A DNA stretch of 10,406 nt from an uncultured Desulfuromonadales bacterium (GCA_947259685.1 CAMYNC010000126.1:1-10406); one strand, 5' to 3'; counted from the first letter of the stretch, positions 1 through 6,650 are shown. Notes: generated from the sequence alone by a model not told the origin. Numbers and translations are program-made.

Positions 1-2102
1 CTGACCAACTACAGCAGATCATGCAAAGCTACCGGCTCCAGTTCGGCTTTGATCAGCTGAAGATTGTGCATATTGATGGCCACAGCCATATCCTTAACGC
101 AAATTCAACCGCCGGGCTGATCGATCAAAAGCCGCCCGCCGACAGCCTGCCGGAGTTGACCAGCAATAGCAGCAGCCAGGTGGTTGCCGAGCAACAACGG
201 CTTTACATCAGCGGCTCGGTCCCGCTGCAACTGCAGAGCAGCCTGGTCGGCAACCTGGTCGCCAATCTCCATATCAACGAAAAAATGGCCAAGCAGTTTC
301 AAATGATGACCGAAGCTGAGCTGGCTTTTCACGATGGGAAAAATGTGGTTGCCAGCAGTCTGCCCGAACTCAACACACTCAAACTGGGAGACCTGTTGGA
401 AGAAGACGCCGTGGTCATGGAGCTTAAGGGTCGTTCGCAGATTGTCTATAACTATCCGCTCGATCATGAGACTGCCGGTGTCCTTGTGGCCTTAGACCGT
501 TCGGCGATTGAGCACGCCAGTCTCTCCATGCAGCGGACCCTGAGCATGGTGGTCATCGTTGTGGCCATTATCGCCGCCGCCCTGGGCCTGGTCATCTCCC
601 GCGGCATCGCCCGACCATTAAACTTGGTAGTAAAAAATCTACGGGAAATCGCTGAAGGGGAAGCCGATCTGACCCGGACCCTCACAGTAACTTCAGCAGA
701 TGAAGTCGGCCAGCTAGCCAGCAGCTTCAACAGTTTTGTCACCCGTCTGGGGGAGATGGTTCAACGCACGAGAGAAACGGCCGGCAACCTCTCTGAGGCC
801 ACCCAGGCGATCCGCAGCCGTTTTGGCGAAGTGAGGAATAACGCGACTGAGCAGACCCGCTCGCTGGAAATCTCCCACCGTAGCATGACCGAAATCGGCA
901 AGAGCACCGGCGAGGTCGCCGACAATGTCTCCAACCTGGTCGCCTCGGTTCAGCAGAGCGCCGCTGCCACCCATGAACTTGAATCGACCACCTTCAGCAT
1001 TTCCGAGCAGATGGAAAACCTGTTCGGGATCATTAGCGATATTTCTAGCTCTATCCACCAGCTGTCCTCTTCCAATGAACAGATCGATGGCAATATCGTC
1101 GAGCTATCGAACAGCGCCCGCGAAACCTCTCATTCGGCCGAAGAACTGGAAGCGGCGACCAATACCATTGAGCAAAGCGCCGAACAGACCAGCCAGTTGG
1201 CTCAGCAGGCGGCCAGCCAAGCCCTGGAAGGCAAGGCGGCGGTCCAGGACACGATCCGCGGCATCAGCGGCTTGCAGCAACTCATCGAACAAGCACATAT
1301 GTCGATTCAGGACCTGGGGGAACGCTCCGACGCCATCGGCAGCATCATTAATGTGATTGCTGAAGTTGCCGACCAGACCAACCTGCTGGCACTTAATGCA
1401 GCGATCATTGCCGCCCAGGCCGGCGAGCATGGCCAGGGGTTCGCGGTGGTTGCCGAAGAGATCCGCAATCTGGCGGAGCGGACTTCAGTTTCGACCAAAG
1501 AGATCGCCGAGATCATCGAAAACCTACAAGAGGGCACCCAGGCTGCCATTTCCACCATTGAAGCCGGCAGTGTTCGAGCCCAGCAGGAGGTCGCTCGCTC
1601 GCATGCTGCGGGCGAAGCCCTGGAAAAGCTCCACACCAGCTCGATTACCTCGACCGAGCAGATCACCGGCATCGCCCAACAGACCCAGAAACAGTCGGAA
1701 GAGAATCGAAAAATCACCCAAGCGGTCCTCGGTATTACCACCATGTTAGAGCAGATTGCTATTTCTATCAGCCAGCAGACGGCCAGCACCCGCAACCTTT
1801 CGAGCGCTGCCGAATCGATGAAAACCATTGCCGCCCGGGTCAAAAACAGCACTTCGGAACAGGGCCGTGGTAGCCAGCAGATCGCCCAGAGCATGGAGCA
1901 TATCCAGCAGATGATCGAACTGATCGACAGCGCCACCCGCGAGCAGAGTGAGCGCAGCCTGCAGGTGGTTGAAGCCGTCGCCATGGTCCGACAGATCGCC
2001 GAGGAAAATGCTGAACAGGCGGCCGACATGGACGCCGTGGTGCAAGAACTTTCAGAGCAGGCCAACGATCTGCAGGCGGAGATGGGCGCTTTCAAAGTTT
2101 GA
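1..2102 (+). CDS. Methyl-accepting chemotaxis protein, 5'-truncated by the window edge
   Basis: A transmembrane chemoreceptor that would pass a periplasmic signal to CheA/CheW. The reading frame is open from base 3 to the left edge. The first ATG (base 21) has no SD, so the true start and first membrane helix lie outside the window. Numbering from that ATG, residues 1-170 are the membrane-proximal part of a periplasmic sensor, probably Cache-like. Residues about 174-193 are a membrane helix, 195-247 a HAMP domain (ARPL, then the DEVGQL motif), and 250-693 the coiled-coil signalling hairpin. The tip is at 450-485 ([27 protein letters not shown]). The arms are about 218 and 225 residues, roughly 62-64 heptads in total, far longer than the 36-heptad E. 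coli Tsr type. At the tip, the positions equivalent to Tsr E385 and R388 are I463 and Q466. The C-terminus (GAFKV) has no NWxxF-type CheR tether. Ligand unknown. The family call is very secure. Confidence 0.96.
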   Translation, partial: DQLQQIMQSYRLQFGFDQLKIVHIDGHSHILNANSTAGLIDQKPPADSLPELTSNSSSQVVAEQQRLYISGSVPLQLQSSLVGNLVANLHINEKMAKQFQMMTEAELAFHDGKNVVASSLPELNTLKLGDLLEEDAVVMELKGRSQIVYNYPLDHETAGVLVALDRSAIEHASLSMQRTLSMVVIVVAIIAAALGLVISRGIARPLNLVVKNLREIAEGEADLTRTLTVTSADEVGQLASSFNSFVTRLGEMVQRTRETAGNLSEATQAIRSRFGEVRNNATEQTRSLEISHRSMTEIGKSTGEVADNVSNLVASVQQSAAATHELESTTFSISEQMENLFGIISDISSSIHQLSSSNEQIDGNIVELSNSARETSHSAEELEAATNTIEQSAEQTSQLAQQAASQALEGKAAVQDTIRGISGLQQLIEQAHMSIQDLGERSDAIGSIINVIAEVADQTNLLALNAAIIAAQAGEHGQGFAVVAEEIRNLAERTSVSTKEIAEIIENLQEGTQAAISTIEAGSVRAQQEVARSHAAGEALEKLHTSSITSTEQITGIAQQTQKQSEENRKITQAVLGITTMLEQIAISISQQTASTRNLSSAAESMKTIAARVKNSTSEQGRGSQQIAQSMEHIQQMIELIDSATREQSERSLQVVEAVAMVRQIAEENAEQAADMDAVVQELSEQANDLQAEMGAFKV

Positions 2103-2104
2103 CC

Positions 2105-2131
2105 TGAAGCTGGCGCGGCAAGCAGCTTTCA
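2105..2131 (+). terminator. Weak hairpin just after the MCP stop codon
   Basis: AAGCTG (2107-2112) pairs with CAGCTT (2123-2128) around a 10-nt loop, and TG/CA can extend the stem past a one-base bulge. Only three T residues follow, so this is at best a weak terminator or an mRNA 3'-end stabiliser. It is the only structured element seen between the MCP stop and the metX promoter. Confidence 0.25.
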
Positions 2132-2140
2132 GAGTTCCGA

Positions 2141-2170
2141 TTGACAAGATTAGAACGGATAAGCTACAGT
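2141..2170 (+). promoter_or_regulatory. Sigma-70-type promoter of the metX leader
   Basis: A perfect -35 box TTGACA lies at 2141-2146. After an 18-nt spacer comes a weaker -10 box, TACAGT (2165-2170), which keeps the key A2 and T6. Transcription would begin near 2177, about 20 nt before the first stem of the riboswitch. That is the expected geometry for a riboswitch-controlled transcript. The strong -35, weak -10 pairing is an inference from sequence only. Confidence 0.6.
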
Positions 2171-2196
2171 CTGCCGAACCTAGAAAAACGTACCAA

Positions 2197-2331
2197 CGTC
2201 TTTATCCAGAGTGGTGGAGGGAGAAGGCCCTGCGAAGCCACGGCAACCGCAGGCAGCAGAATATTGCTGCCAAATACGGTGCCAATTCCTGCCCTGCTAC
2301 CGTCGCTCGGTCGCGGGGGCAGATGAGGACG
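2197..2331 (+). promoter_or_regulatory. SAM-I (S-box) riboswitch aptamer
   Basis: This RNA leader binds S-adenosylmethionine. The S-box core is clear by eye: CAGAG, then GGTGGAGGGA (2213-2222), GGCCC (2226-2230), GAAGCC and CGGCAACC, in consensus order. P1 is a 10-bp stem, CGTCTTTATC (2197-2206) with GATGAGGACG (2322-2331). P3 is GGCAGCA (2252-2258) with TGCTGCC (2265-2271). P4 begins CTGCCC (2289-2294) with GGGCAG (2317-2322) and carries an inner ACCG/CGGT hairpin. The gene immediately downstream is metX, a classical S-box target. The expected logic is SAM bound, P1 stable, downstream terminator forms, gene off. A partial alternative pairing of the P1 3' strand (2323-2332) with the terminator 5' arm (2370-2379) could act as antiterminator. 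Confidence 0.95.
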
Positions 2332-2365
2332 GAGCCCGCGATACCGCTGCACAGACGTATCTCCC

Positions 2366-2401
2366 AGGCCCCTTCCCATCTTTTATGGGAATGGGCCTTT
2401 T
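2366..2401 (+). terminator. Intrinsic terminator of the SAM riboswitch expression platform
   Basis: AGGCCC (2366-2371) pairs with GGGCCT (2393-2398). After one C-T mismatch, TTCCCAT (2373-2379) pairs with ATGGGAA (2385-2391) around the loop CTTTT. The stem has 13 pairs and is followed by TTTT and then GCGTTTC. It lies between the aptamer and the metX start, so it is a regulated attenuator rather than an end-of-gene terminator. The T tract is short. Confidence 0.88.
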
Positions 2402-2421
2402 GCGTTTCGCAGCACTGAATC

Positions 2422-2434
2422 GGGAGCACACTTG
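2422..2434 (+). promoter_or_regulatory. Ribosome binding site that decides the TTG start of metX
   Basis: GGGAG (2422-2426) is followed by five bases and then TTG (2432-2434). There is no ATG or GTG at a comparable place, and the reading frame begins with family-like sequence at once, so the TTG is the best-supported start. A weak start codon would further lower expression behind the riboswitch. Confidence 0.75.
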
Positions 2435-3550
2435 AACGACTCCGTCGGTCTCGTCACAACTGAATATGCCCACTTCGATCTCGAACTGCGCCTCGAAAGT
2501 GGCCGACTGCTCGGCCCTTTGACGCTGGCATACGAAAGCTACGGCCAGCTTAACGCTGATACCAGTAACGTCATTCTGGTCGCCCACGCCTGGACCGGCG
2601 ATGCTCATGCTGCTGGCTTCCATAGCGAAGAGGATCGCAAACCAGGCTGGTGGGACAACATGATCGGTCCCGGCAAAGTTCTCGATACCGACCGCTACTT
2701 TGTGCTCTGCAGTAATGTCATCGGTTCCTGCAAGGGCTCGACCGGGCCGACCAGCAGCAACCCGAAAACTGATCGCCCCTACCGGCTGAACTTTCCAGTG
2801 ATAATGGTCCGCGATATGGTTCGCGCCCAGAAGCTGCTGCTCGACCGGTTGGGTATCCCCTCATTGCTCGCCGTGATCGGTGGTTCGATGGGGGCCATGC
2901 AGGCGTTAGAGTGGGGGATTCAATATCCCCAGATGGTCCGCTCGATCGTGCCGATCGCCGGCACCGGCCGCACTTCGCCGATGGCAATCGCCTTGAACGC
3001 CCTGGCCCGCCAATCAGTCTACAATGATCCGCTCTGGAAAAAAGGCAATTACCGACCCGAGCATCCGCCGGCAGACGGTTTCGCCCTGGCGCGGGCGGTC
3101 GGGCATATCTCGTTTTTGTCTGATGCCTCAATGAACCTGAAATTCGGTCGGCGTTTTTCGGTGCGGGATGGTATGTTCGACTTCTTCGGCAAGTTTGAGA
3201 TCGAGCGCTACCTCGACTACAACGGCGGCAATTTTGTCGATCGTTTCGACACCAATTCCTTCCTCTACCTGGCCAAAGCCCTCGATCTCTACGACGTCGC
3301 CTGGAACTTCGATTCCCTCAGCGAGGCCCTCGACCGACTTGACTGTCCATCGCTCTGGTTTGCCTTCAGCTCCGACTGGCTCTACCCCCCAGAGCAGACC
3401 GAAGAGGTCGTTGATGAATTGCAGCGGCTGAACAAACCGGTCAGCTACCACCTGATCCAATCCGACTACGGGCACGACTCGTTTTTGGTTGAACCGGAAA
3501 AATTCATTCCGACATTAAAAGAATTTTTGCACCAGCAGGTAACCAGCTAA
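2432..3550 (+). CDS. metX: Homoserine O-acyltransferase (MetX type)
   Basis: Transfers an acyl group, usually acetyl from acetyl-CoA, to homoserine, giving the activated intermediate for methionine synthesis by sulfhydrylation; cytoplasmic. The 372 aa match the usual MetX length. The protein is an alpha/beta hydrolase with nucleophile motif [12 protein letters not shown] (Ser152), Asp315 in [10 protein letters not shown], and His348 in YGHDSFLV, a complete Ser-Asp-His triad. HAWTGDAH (51-59, oxyanion region) and [14 protein letters not shown] (95-108) are also family hallmarks. The start is TTG with a good SD. It sits alone behind a SAM-I riboswitch and terminator; no metY or other met gene is in the window. 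The usual GGSMGG is GGSMGA here, a mild variation. Whether acetyl-CoA or succinyl-CoA is the donor cannot be settled by eye. Confidence 0.95.
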   Translation: MNDSVGLVTTEYAHFDLELRLESGRLLGPLTLAYESYGQLNADTSNVILVAHAWTGDAHAAGFHSEEDRKPGWWDNMIGPGKVLDTDRYFVLCSNVIGSCKGSTGPTSSNPKTDRPYRLNFPVIMVRDMVRAQKLLLDRLGIPSLLAVIGGSMGAMQALEWGIQYPQMVRSIVPIAGTGRTSPMAIALNALARQSVYNDPLWKKGNYRPEHPPADGFALARAVGHISFLSDASMNLKFGRRFSVRDGMFDFFGKFEIERYLDYNGGNFVDRFDTNSFLYLAKALDLYDVAWNFDSLSEALDRLDCPSLWFAFSSDWLYPPEQTEEVVDELQRLNKPVSYHLIQSDYGHDSFLVEPEKFIPTLKEFLHQQVTS

Positions 3551-3553
3551 TCC

Positions 3554-3585
3554 GACCCAGGAGTCAAAATGCGGGCCTCCTGGTC
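3554..3585 (+). repeat. Hairpin just after the metX stop codon
   Basis: CCAGGAG (3557-3563) pairs with CTCCTGG (3577-3583) around a 13-nt loop, and outer GA/TC pairs extend it past a bulged C. No T run follows, so it is not a terminator by itself. It is the first of three hairpins between metX and the next gene and may protect the 3' end of the metX mRNA. Confidence 0.45.
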
Positions 3586-3590
3586 ATCAG

Positions 3591-3621
3591 AAAATAAAAC
3601 AGGGCGACGCATGCGTCGCCC
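3591..3621 (-). terminator. Perfect 20-bp palindrome followed by T-rich DNA on the minus strand
   Basis: GGGCGACGCATGCGTCGCCC (3602-3621) is its own reverse complement and can fold as an 8-bp GC-rich stem with a CATG loop. Read on the minus strand it is followed by TGTTTTATTTTC, which fits a rho-independent terminator behind the small minus-strand gene. On the plus strand no T run follows. The very regular GC-rich palindrome also resembles REP-type intergenic repeats, which would be a second or additional explanation. Confidence 0.6.
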
Positions 3622-3628
3622 CAAAGAG

Positions 3629-3669
3629 AAAAACCGGTTGATTCCTTGGCAGAATCAACCGGTTTTTTT
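3629..3669. terminator. Strong bidirectional terminator between metX and the small Cys-rich gene
   Basis: AACCGGTTGATT (3632-3643) pairs perfectly with AATCAACCGGTT (3653-3664), and A/T pairs extend the stem outwards to 3629. Seven T residues (3663-3669) follow on the plus strand, ending metX transcription. On the minus strand the stem is followed by TTTTTCTCTTT, serving the gene at 3655-3825. The minus-strand gene's last codons and TGA stop (3655-3657) form part of the stem. Confidence 0.92.
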
Positions 3670-3825
3670 GCCGAATAGATCGAGTTGCTGAAAACGATGC
3701 TGCTCCGACTTGAAAGGTCGCGGTTGAAAGCGCGGGCAGTCCAGCATCAGCATAGCGTCGGTCTGCTTGCATTGCCGCACACAGCGGGCGCAGAATTTAT
3801 TGATGGGCTCAGTCTTTTTATCCAC
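3655..3825 (-). CDS. Small four-cysteine protein of unknown function
   Basis: A 56-aa protein not recognised as any named family. Cysteines at 12, 15, 19 and 30 give C-x2-C-x3-C-x10-C (CARCVRQC, then DCPRF), a plausible zinc or iron-sulfur site. The ends are basic or hydrophilic, and no signal peptide or membrane helix is visible. The frame is open up to an ATG at 3897, but the GTG at 3825 is preferred. It has AAAGGA eight bases upstream, and a good minus-strand promoter (3850-3879) lies downstream of that ATG, so the longer version could not be made from this promoter. The gene is monocistronic, divergent from the metallo-hydrolase operon and convergent with metX, and ends inside a terminator stem. 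Dedicated promoter, SD and terminators argue that it is real. Function is unknown. Confidence 0.7.
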   Translation of the reverse strand: MDKKTEPINKFCARCVRQCKQTDAMLMLDCPRFQPRPFKSEQHRFQQLDLFGKKTG

Positions 3826-3833
3826 GTGCGAGA

Positions 3834-3839
3834 TCCTTT
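3834..3839 (-). promoter_or_regulatory. Shine-Dalgarno fixing the GTG start of the small Cys-rich gene
   Basis: Read on the minus strand, AAAGGA is followed by eight bases and then GTG (3825-3823). This favours the short 56-aa form over the 80-aa form beginning at the upstream ATG. Confidence 0.65.
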
Positions 3840-3849
3840 GAAGATTTAC

Positions 3850-3879
3850 ATCATACGTCAGACCAGGTGTGACTGACAA
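3850..3879 (-). promoter_or_regulatory. Sigma-70-type promoter of the small Cys-rich gene
   Basis: On the minus strand, TTGTCA (3879-3874, five of six matches to the -35 consensus) is followed by 18 nt and then TATGAT (3855-3850, five of six to the -10). The transcript would begin near 3843, giving a leader of about 18 nt that holds just the SD and GTG start. Confidence 0.65.
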
Positions 3880-3880
3880 G

Positions 3881-3900
3881 TCAACTGATGCAATCAACTG
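3881..3900. repeat. 7-bp direct repeat between divergent promoters
   Basis: TCAACTG occurs at 3881-3887 and again at 3894-3900, 13 bp apart start to start. The pair fills the gap between the minus-strand -35 box (3874-3879) and the candidate plus-strand -35 box (3901-3906). It could be a pair of regulator half-sites for both genes, but 7-bp repeats also arise by chance. Confidence 0.4.
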
Positions 3901-3930
3901 TTGTCTCGCGCATATTCGAAATGTTAGATT
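3901..3930 (+). promoter_or_regulatory. Candidate promoter of the metallo-hydrolase/608-aa/EF-G operon
   Basis: TTGTCT (3901-3906, four of six matches) with an 18-nt spacer to TAGATT (3925-3930, four of six). The match is modest, but it lies upstream of the first gene of the operon and mirrors the divergent promoter. A start near 3937 gives a leader of about 36 nt to the ATG at 3973 and almost none to the alternative TTG at 3943. Confidence 0.4.
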
Positions 3931-3972
3931 ATTAAACTACTCTTGGAATTGATCCTCAACAGTGGGCAGACG

Positions 3973-4791
3973 ATGACGACTTCGCTTCTGGATATCACCA
4001 TCCTTGGGTCCGGCACCAGCACCGGCATCCCGGTGGTGGGCTGCGACTGTAGCGTCTGCCGTTCAACCGATCAACGCAATTATCGCACCCGCTGCAGCGC
4101 ACTGATCTGTTACGCCGGGCACAATATCCTCATCGACACTTCGCCCGACTTGCGCCTGCAGGCCCTGCGGGAAGATATCCGGCAGGTCGATGCCGTTCTC
4201 TACACCCACAGCCATGCCGACCACCTGCACGGCATCGATGATCTGCGCGGCTTCAATCTGCGCAGCAAGGATCCCATCCCGCTATACGGTTCTCCCCGCA
4301 CCCTGGAGCGGGTGCGGGATAACTTCAGCTACATCTTTGACGACATCGAGAACCCCGGCTATGTCCCGCGGCTAACGCTGCATCCGGTCGAGGTCAGCTT
4401 TGAGCTGTTCGGTCTAGCAATTATCCCGATCCCCTTGATGCATGGTCGAATGCCGGTCTATGGCTACCGGATTGGAGGTTTTGCCTACCTGACCGACTGC
4501 AACGGAATTCCGGACAGCTCCCTTGAGCTGCTTACTGGACTCGATCTGCTGGTCCTTGACGGGCTGCGTTTTAAACCGCACAGCACGCACTTCAATATTC
4601 CGCAAGCGATTCAGATGGCGGAACAAATCGGCGCCCGGCAGACCCTGCTGACTCACCTCAGCCACGAGGTCGACCATCCCCGCCACGACCCACAACTCCC
4701 CGCAGGGATCAATTTTACCTACGATGGCCAGCAGCTAAAGATCCCCCTGGGCGGCAGCTGCGTCGAACCGCTGCGGAGTCAATTGTCATGA
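3973..4791 (+). CDS. PhnP-like metallo-beta-lactamase-fold phosphodiesterase
   Basis: Metal-dependent hydrolase, most like the PhnP group of cyclic-phosphate phosphodiesterases; the real substrate is unknown. Counted from the ATG at 3973 (272 aa), LGSGTSTGIPVVGC (11-24) opens the fold. HxHxDH is HSHADH (79-84), and further likely ligands are His157 (MHG), Asp175 (LTDC) and His231 in THLSHEVDH. LDGLRFKPHSTH (195-206) is typical of the PhnP branch. Cys24, Cys26 and Cys29 (C-x-C-x2-C) match the extra N-terminal cysteine cluster of PhnP-like proteins. An upstream TTG (3943) would add 10 residues but has no SD; the ATG's own SD is also weak (GTGGG). No phosphonate (phn) genes are near, so a phosphonate role is not supported. 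First gene of a probable operon; its stop overlaps the next start (ATGA). Confidence 0.88.
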   Translation: MTTSLLDITILGSGTSTGIPVVGCDCSVCRSTDQRNYRTRCSALICYAGHNILIDTSPDLRLQALREDIRQVDAVLYTHSHADHLHGIDDLRGFNLRSKDPIPLYGSPRTLERVRDNFSYIFDDIENPGYVPRLTLHPVEVSFELFGLAIIPIPLMHGRMPVYGYRIGGFAYLTDCNGIPDSSLELLTGLDLLVLDGLRFKPHSTHFNIPQAIQMAEQIGARQTLLTHLSHEVDHPRHDPQLPAGINFTYDGQQLKIPLGGSCVEPLRSQLS

Positions 4792-6614
4792 ATACTGAAC
4801 TGCGCTTGCACGGCCACATTGATGACCGGGTTGAATACTTTGCCACGGCCGCCGGCTTCCGCACAACTCAACACCACTTCTTTCAGGTAACGGATCGGGA
4901 GCTGCGACTGTTCGCGCCCGGCAATGAAATGGTCCTGAAGCAGCAAGGCATCCGCCAGTCCGGCAATGGCGGCTCTTTCTGTGAATACATGTTCGGTGTC
5001 GATCAACCACTGGCCGACCTGACCAAAGAGGGTATCCTCAACCGACTGATCCTGCTCGGCGCCAGCTATGATGCGGATGGCCAGCTACAGATATCCGACT
5101 CGAAGGACCTTGAACTTAGCTTCGAGCGGATTTTTTTCGAAGGTCACGCCGTCTATAATTATTTTCTGTTTATCGACGGGCTCGAGGGGAGCAACCAGCG
5201 CCAACAGCAAGAACAGATTCTGCGCTTGCTCGGCAAACAGCTCAAACGGTTGCCGAGCCTGAACCAGCAGGATGACTCCCAGCTCTGCCATGAGTTGATC
5301 ACCGACCTGCCGAAGCAGTGTACCCTCTACCTGGTCCGGTTGATCCACACCCAGCACCGCCATTATCTGCAAGAGTTTCAGCGTCTTTACTACACGCACC
5401 GCTCGATTCCCGATTCTGCCTACAATGCACTACAGAAACTGGCGGAAGAGCTCGACATTGACCGTTACCAGCAGGAGCGGATCCGTATCGATGTCATGTA
5501 CCGCCACCGCGATAATTATCGGATAATCGATGAATACAAAAAAGTGCTGACTGAATGCTATCAGCAAGGTCAGGTTGACCGGCAACGACATGCCCGGCTG
5601 ACCCGGCTGAAAACCCTGTCGGTCCGCAACAAGATCCCGGCAGCCCTGTTCCAAACCCTGGAGGACCAGCTCAAAGCCGAGCCGGGCAGAGACATTCAGG
5701 AACCTGAATCCATTGCCATCACCCGCCAGATTCTCCAGGGAATCTTTATTGCCGGTGATGATCCTGAAACCGGCATCGACACGCAGGACATGCTGCAACT
5801 GCTGCAAGCCAAACAGCAGGCCCATCGCAATCGCGATCATACTTTTGAGCTGCTGCTGCTGGAAACCGGTAAGCTCTGCGATGAACAGATCCGCGATGGC
5901 GCACCCATCTCTCTGCTGGAGAATTTCTCCTATATCATTACCTTTTTCGATCGCTACGACAGCACCTCGACTCAAATCAGCCAGCTGGCGTTCATGGAAA
6001 ACTATCGCATCACCGAAGATCTGCTGCGCAGCCTGCTCGGCAGCCAACTGGCCTTCAATAAGCTGCAGGAAGGTCTGTTCAGCGAACTCTTCTTCACAGA
6101 GATCCTCGACAACAACTACCTGGGTCGCTATGGCCGGCGTAAGCTCGTCTGTCTGCGAGACGGACTACTGCAGATCACCGCCGACCGTTCCACCCTGCAG
6201 GAGCTGAACTACCAGCTCAAAGAGCTTGACGCCGAGGAGCGCCTGTACTCTATGGTTTTGAACAGTGCCAAGGAGAGGATCCGCAACAGCTATTCACGCT
6301 ACAACAGCCGTTCTGAGCAGGAGCAGCTGCTCAGCGAGTTAAACGAGGAACTGCTGGTCCGCGGCATCATCAGCGACCTGCTCGATCCCAGCTTGTTCAG
6401 GGCGGTGATCCACGATATCAAAAAGGAAGCGATGTACCTGCACAGTCTGCTGCCGGAGATCATCTCCCGGAAGGACCGGGACCTGCGCGAGGATTTTTTA
6501 AGCAACAGCGGCCTTGATCGCTTTTACGTTGAAGAACTGGAGCGGGATTACTTTAACCGTAACCATATCGAGCTGGAACATCTGCAACACCTCACAGCGA
6601 GCAACGAAAACTGA
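4788..6614 (+). CDS. Uncharacterised 608-aa soluble helical protein
   Basis: I cannot assign a function. It may be an uncharacterised protein family of Geobacter-like bacteria (TIGR04442 comes to mind from memory, unverified). There is no signal peptide, membrane helix, nucleotide-binding loop or recognised catalytic motif. Residues 1-130 look mixed alpha/beta (for example RLFAPGNEMVLKQQG, and FFEGHAVYNYFLFIDG at 116-131). Residues 135-300 are charged and helical, rich in Gln, Arg and Tyr. Residues 350-460 hold the most conserved-looking stretch (ENFSYIITFFDRYDS, FSELFFTEILDNNYLGRYG). Residues 465-608 are helical and acidic, with coiled-coil-like segments. The ATG overlaps the upstream stop (ATGA) and has GGAG nine bases before it, indicating translational coupling. 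An EF-G gene follows after 36 bp. A scaffold or RNA/protein-binding role is conceivable but unproven. Confidence 0.85.
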   Translation: MNTELRLHGHIDDRVEYFATAAGFRTTQHHFFQVTDRELRLFAPGNEMVLKQQGIRQSGNGGSFCEYMFGVDQPLADLTKEGILNRLILLGASYDADGQLQISDSKDLELSFERIFFEGHAVYNYFLFIDGLEGSNQRQQQEQILRLLGKQLKRLPSLNQQDDSQLCHELITDLPKQCTLYLVRLIHTQHRHYLQEFQRLYYTHRSIPDSAYNALQKLAEELDIDRYQQERIRIDVMYRHRDNYRIIDEYKKVLTECYQQGQVDRQRHARLTRLKTLSVRNKIPAALFQTLEDQLKAEPGRDIQEPESIAITRQILQGIFIAGDDPETGIDTQDMLQLLQAKQQAHRNRDHTFELLLLETGKLCDEQIRDGAPISLLENFSYIITFFDRYDSTSTQISQLAFMENYRITEDLLRSLLGSQLAFNKLQEGLFSELFFTEILDNNYLGRYGRRKLVCLRDGLLQITADRSTLQELNYQLKELDAEERLYSMVLNSAKERIRNSYSRYNSRSEQEQLLSELNEELLVRGIISDLLDPSLFRAVIHDIKKEAMYLHSLLPEIISRKDRDLREDFLSNSGLDRFYVEELERDYFNRNHIELEHLQHLTASNEN

Positions 6615-6650
6615 TCTGAAACTATTTATAGTCTATTCCCGGGGGAGTTC

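Noticed and set aside
21..23. ATG at base 21 as the true start of the MCP
   Set aside because: The frame stays open to the window edge, there is no SD, and a chemoreceptor needs an N-terminal membrane helix that is missing here.
1307..2095. 262-aa open frame on the minus strand inside the MCP gene
   Set aside because: Composition is Ser/Cys/Ile/Met-rich antisense of a coiled-coil gene, no SD, and the opposite frame is an unmistakable MCP.
2211..2435. Short open frames across the metX leader
   Set aside because: They overlap the SAM riboswitch helices and have no SD; the conserved RNA structure explains the sequence.
3826..3897. 80-aa version of the small Cys-rich protein starting at 3897
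   Set aside because: The good promoter lies downstream of that ATG, and the SD matches the GTG at 3825.
3943..3972. TTG at 3943 as the start of the metallo-hydrolase
   Set aside because: No SD precedes it and it would nearly coincide with the inferred transcription start; the ATG at 3973 sits at the usual distance before the LGSGTSTGIP strand.
5430..6047. 205-aa open frame on the minus strand inside the 608-aa gene
   Set aside because: No family resemblance and no start signal; the plus-strand frame is longer, has an SD and is coupled to its neighbour.
6627..6632. TATAGT as a -10 box for a separate fusA promoter
   Set aside because: No -35-like sequence at 16-19 nt upstream, and the transcript would begin on top of the SD.
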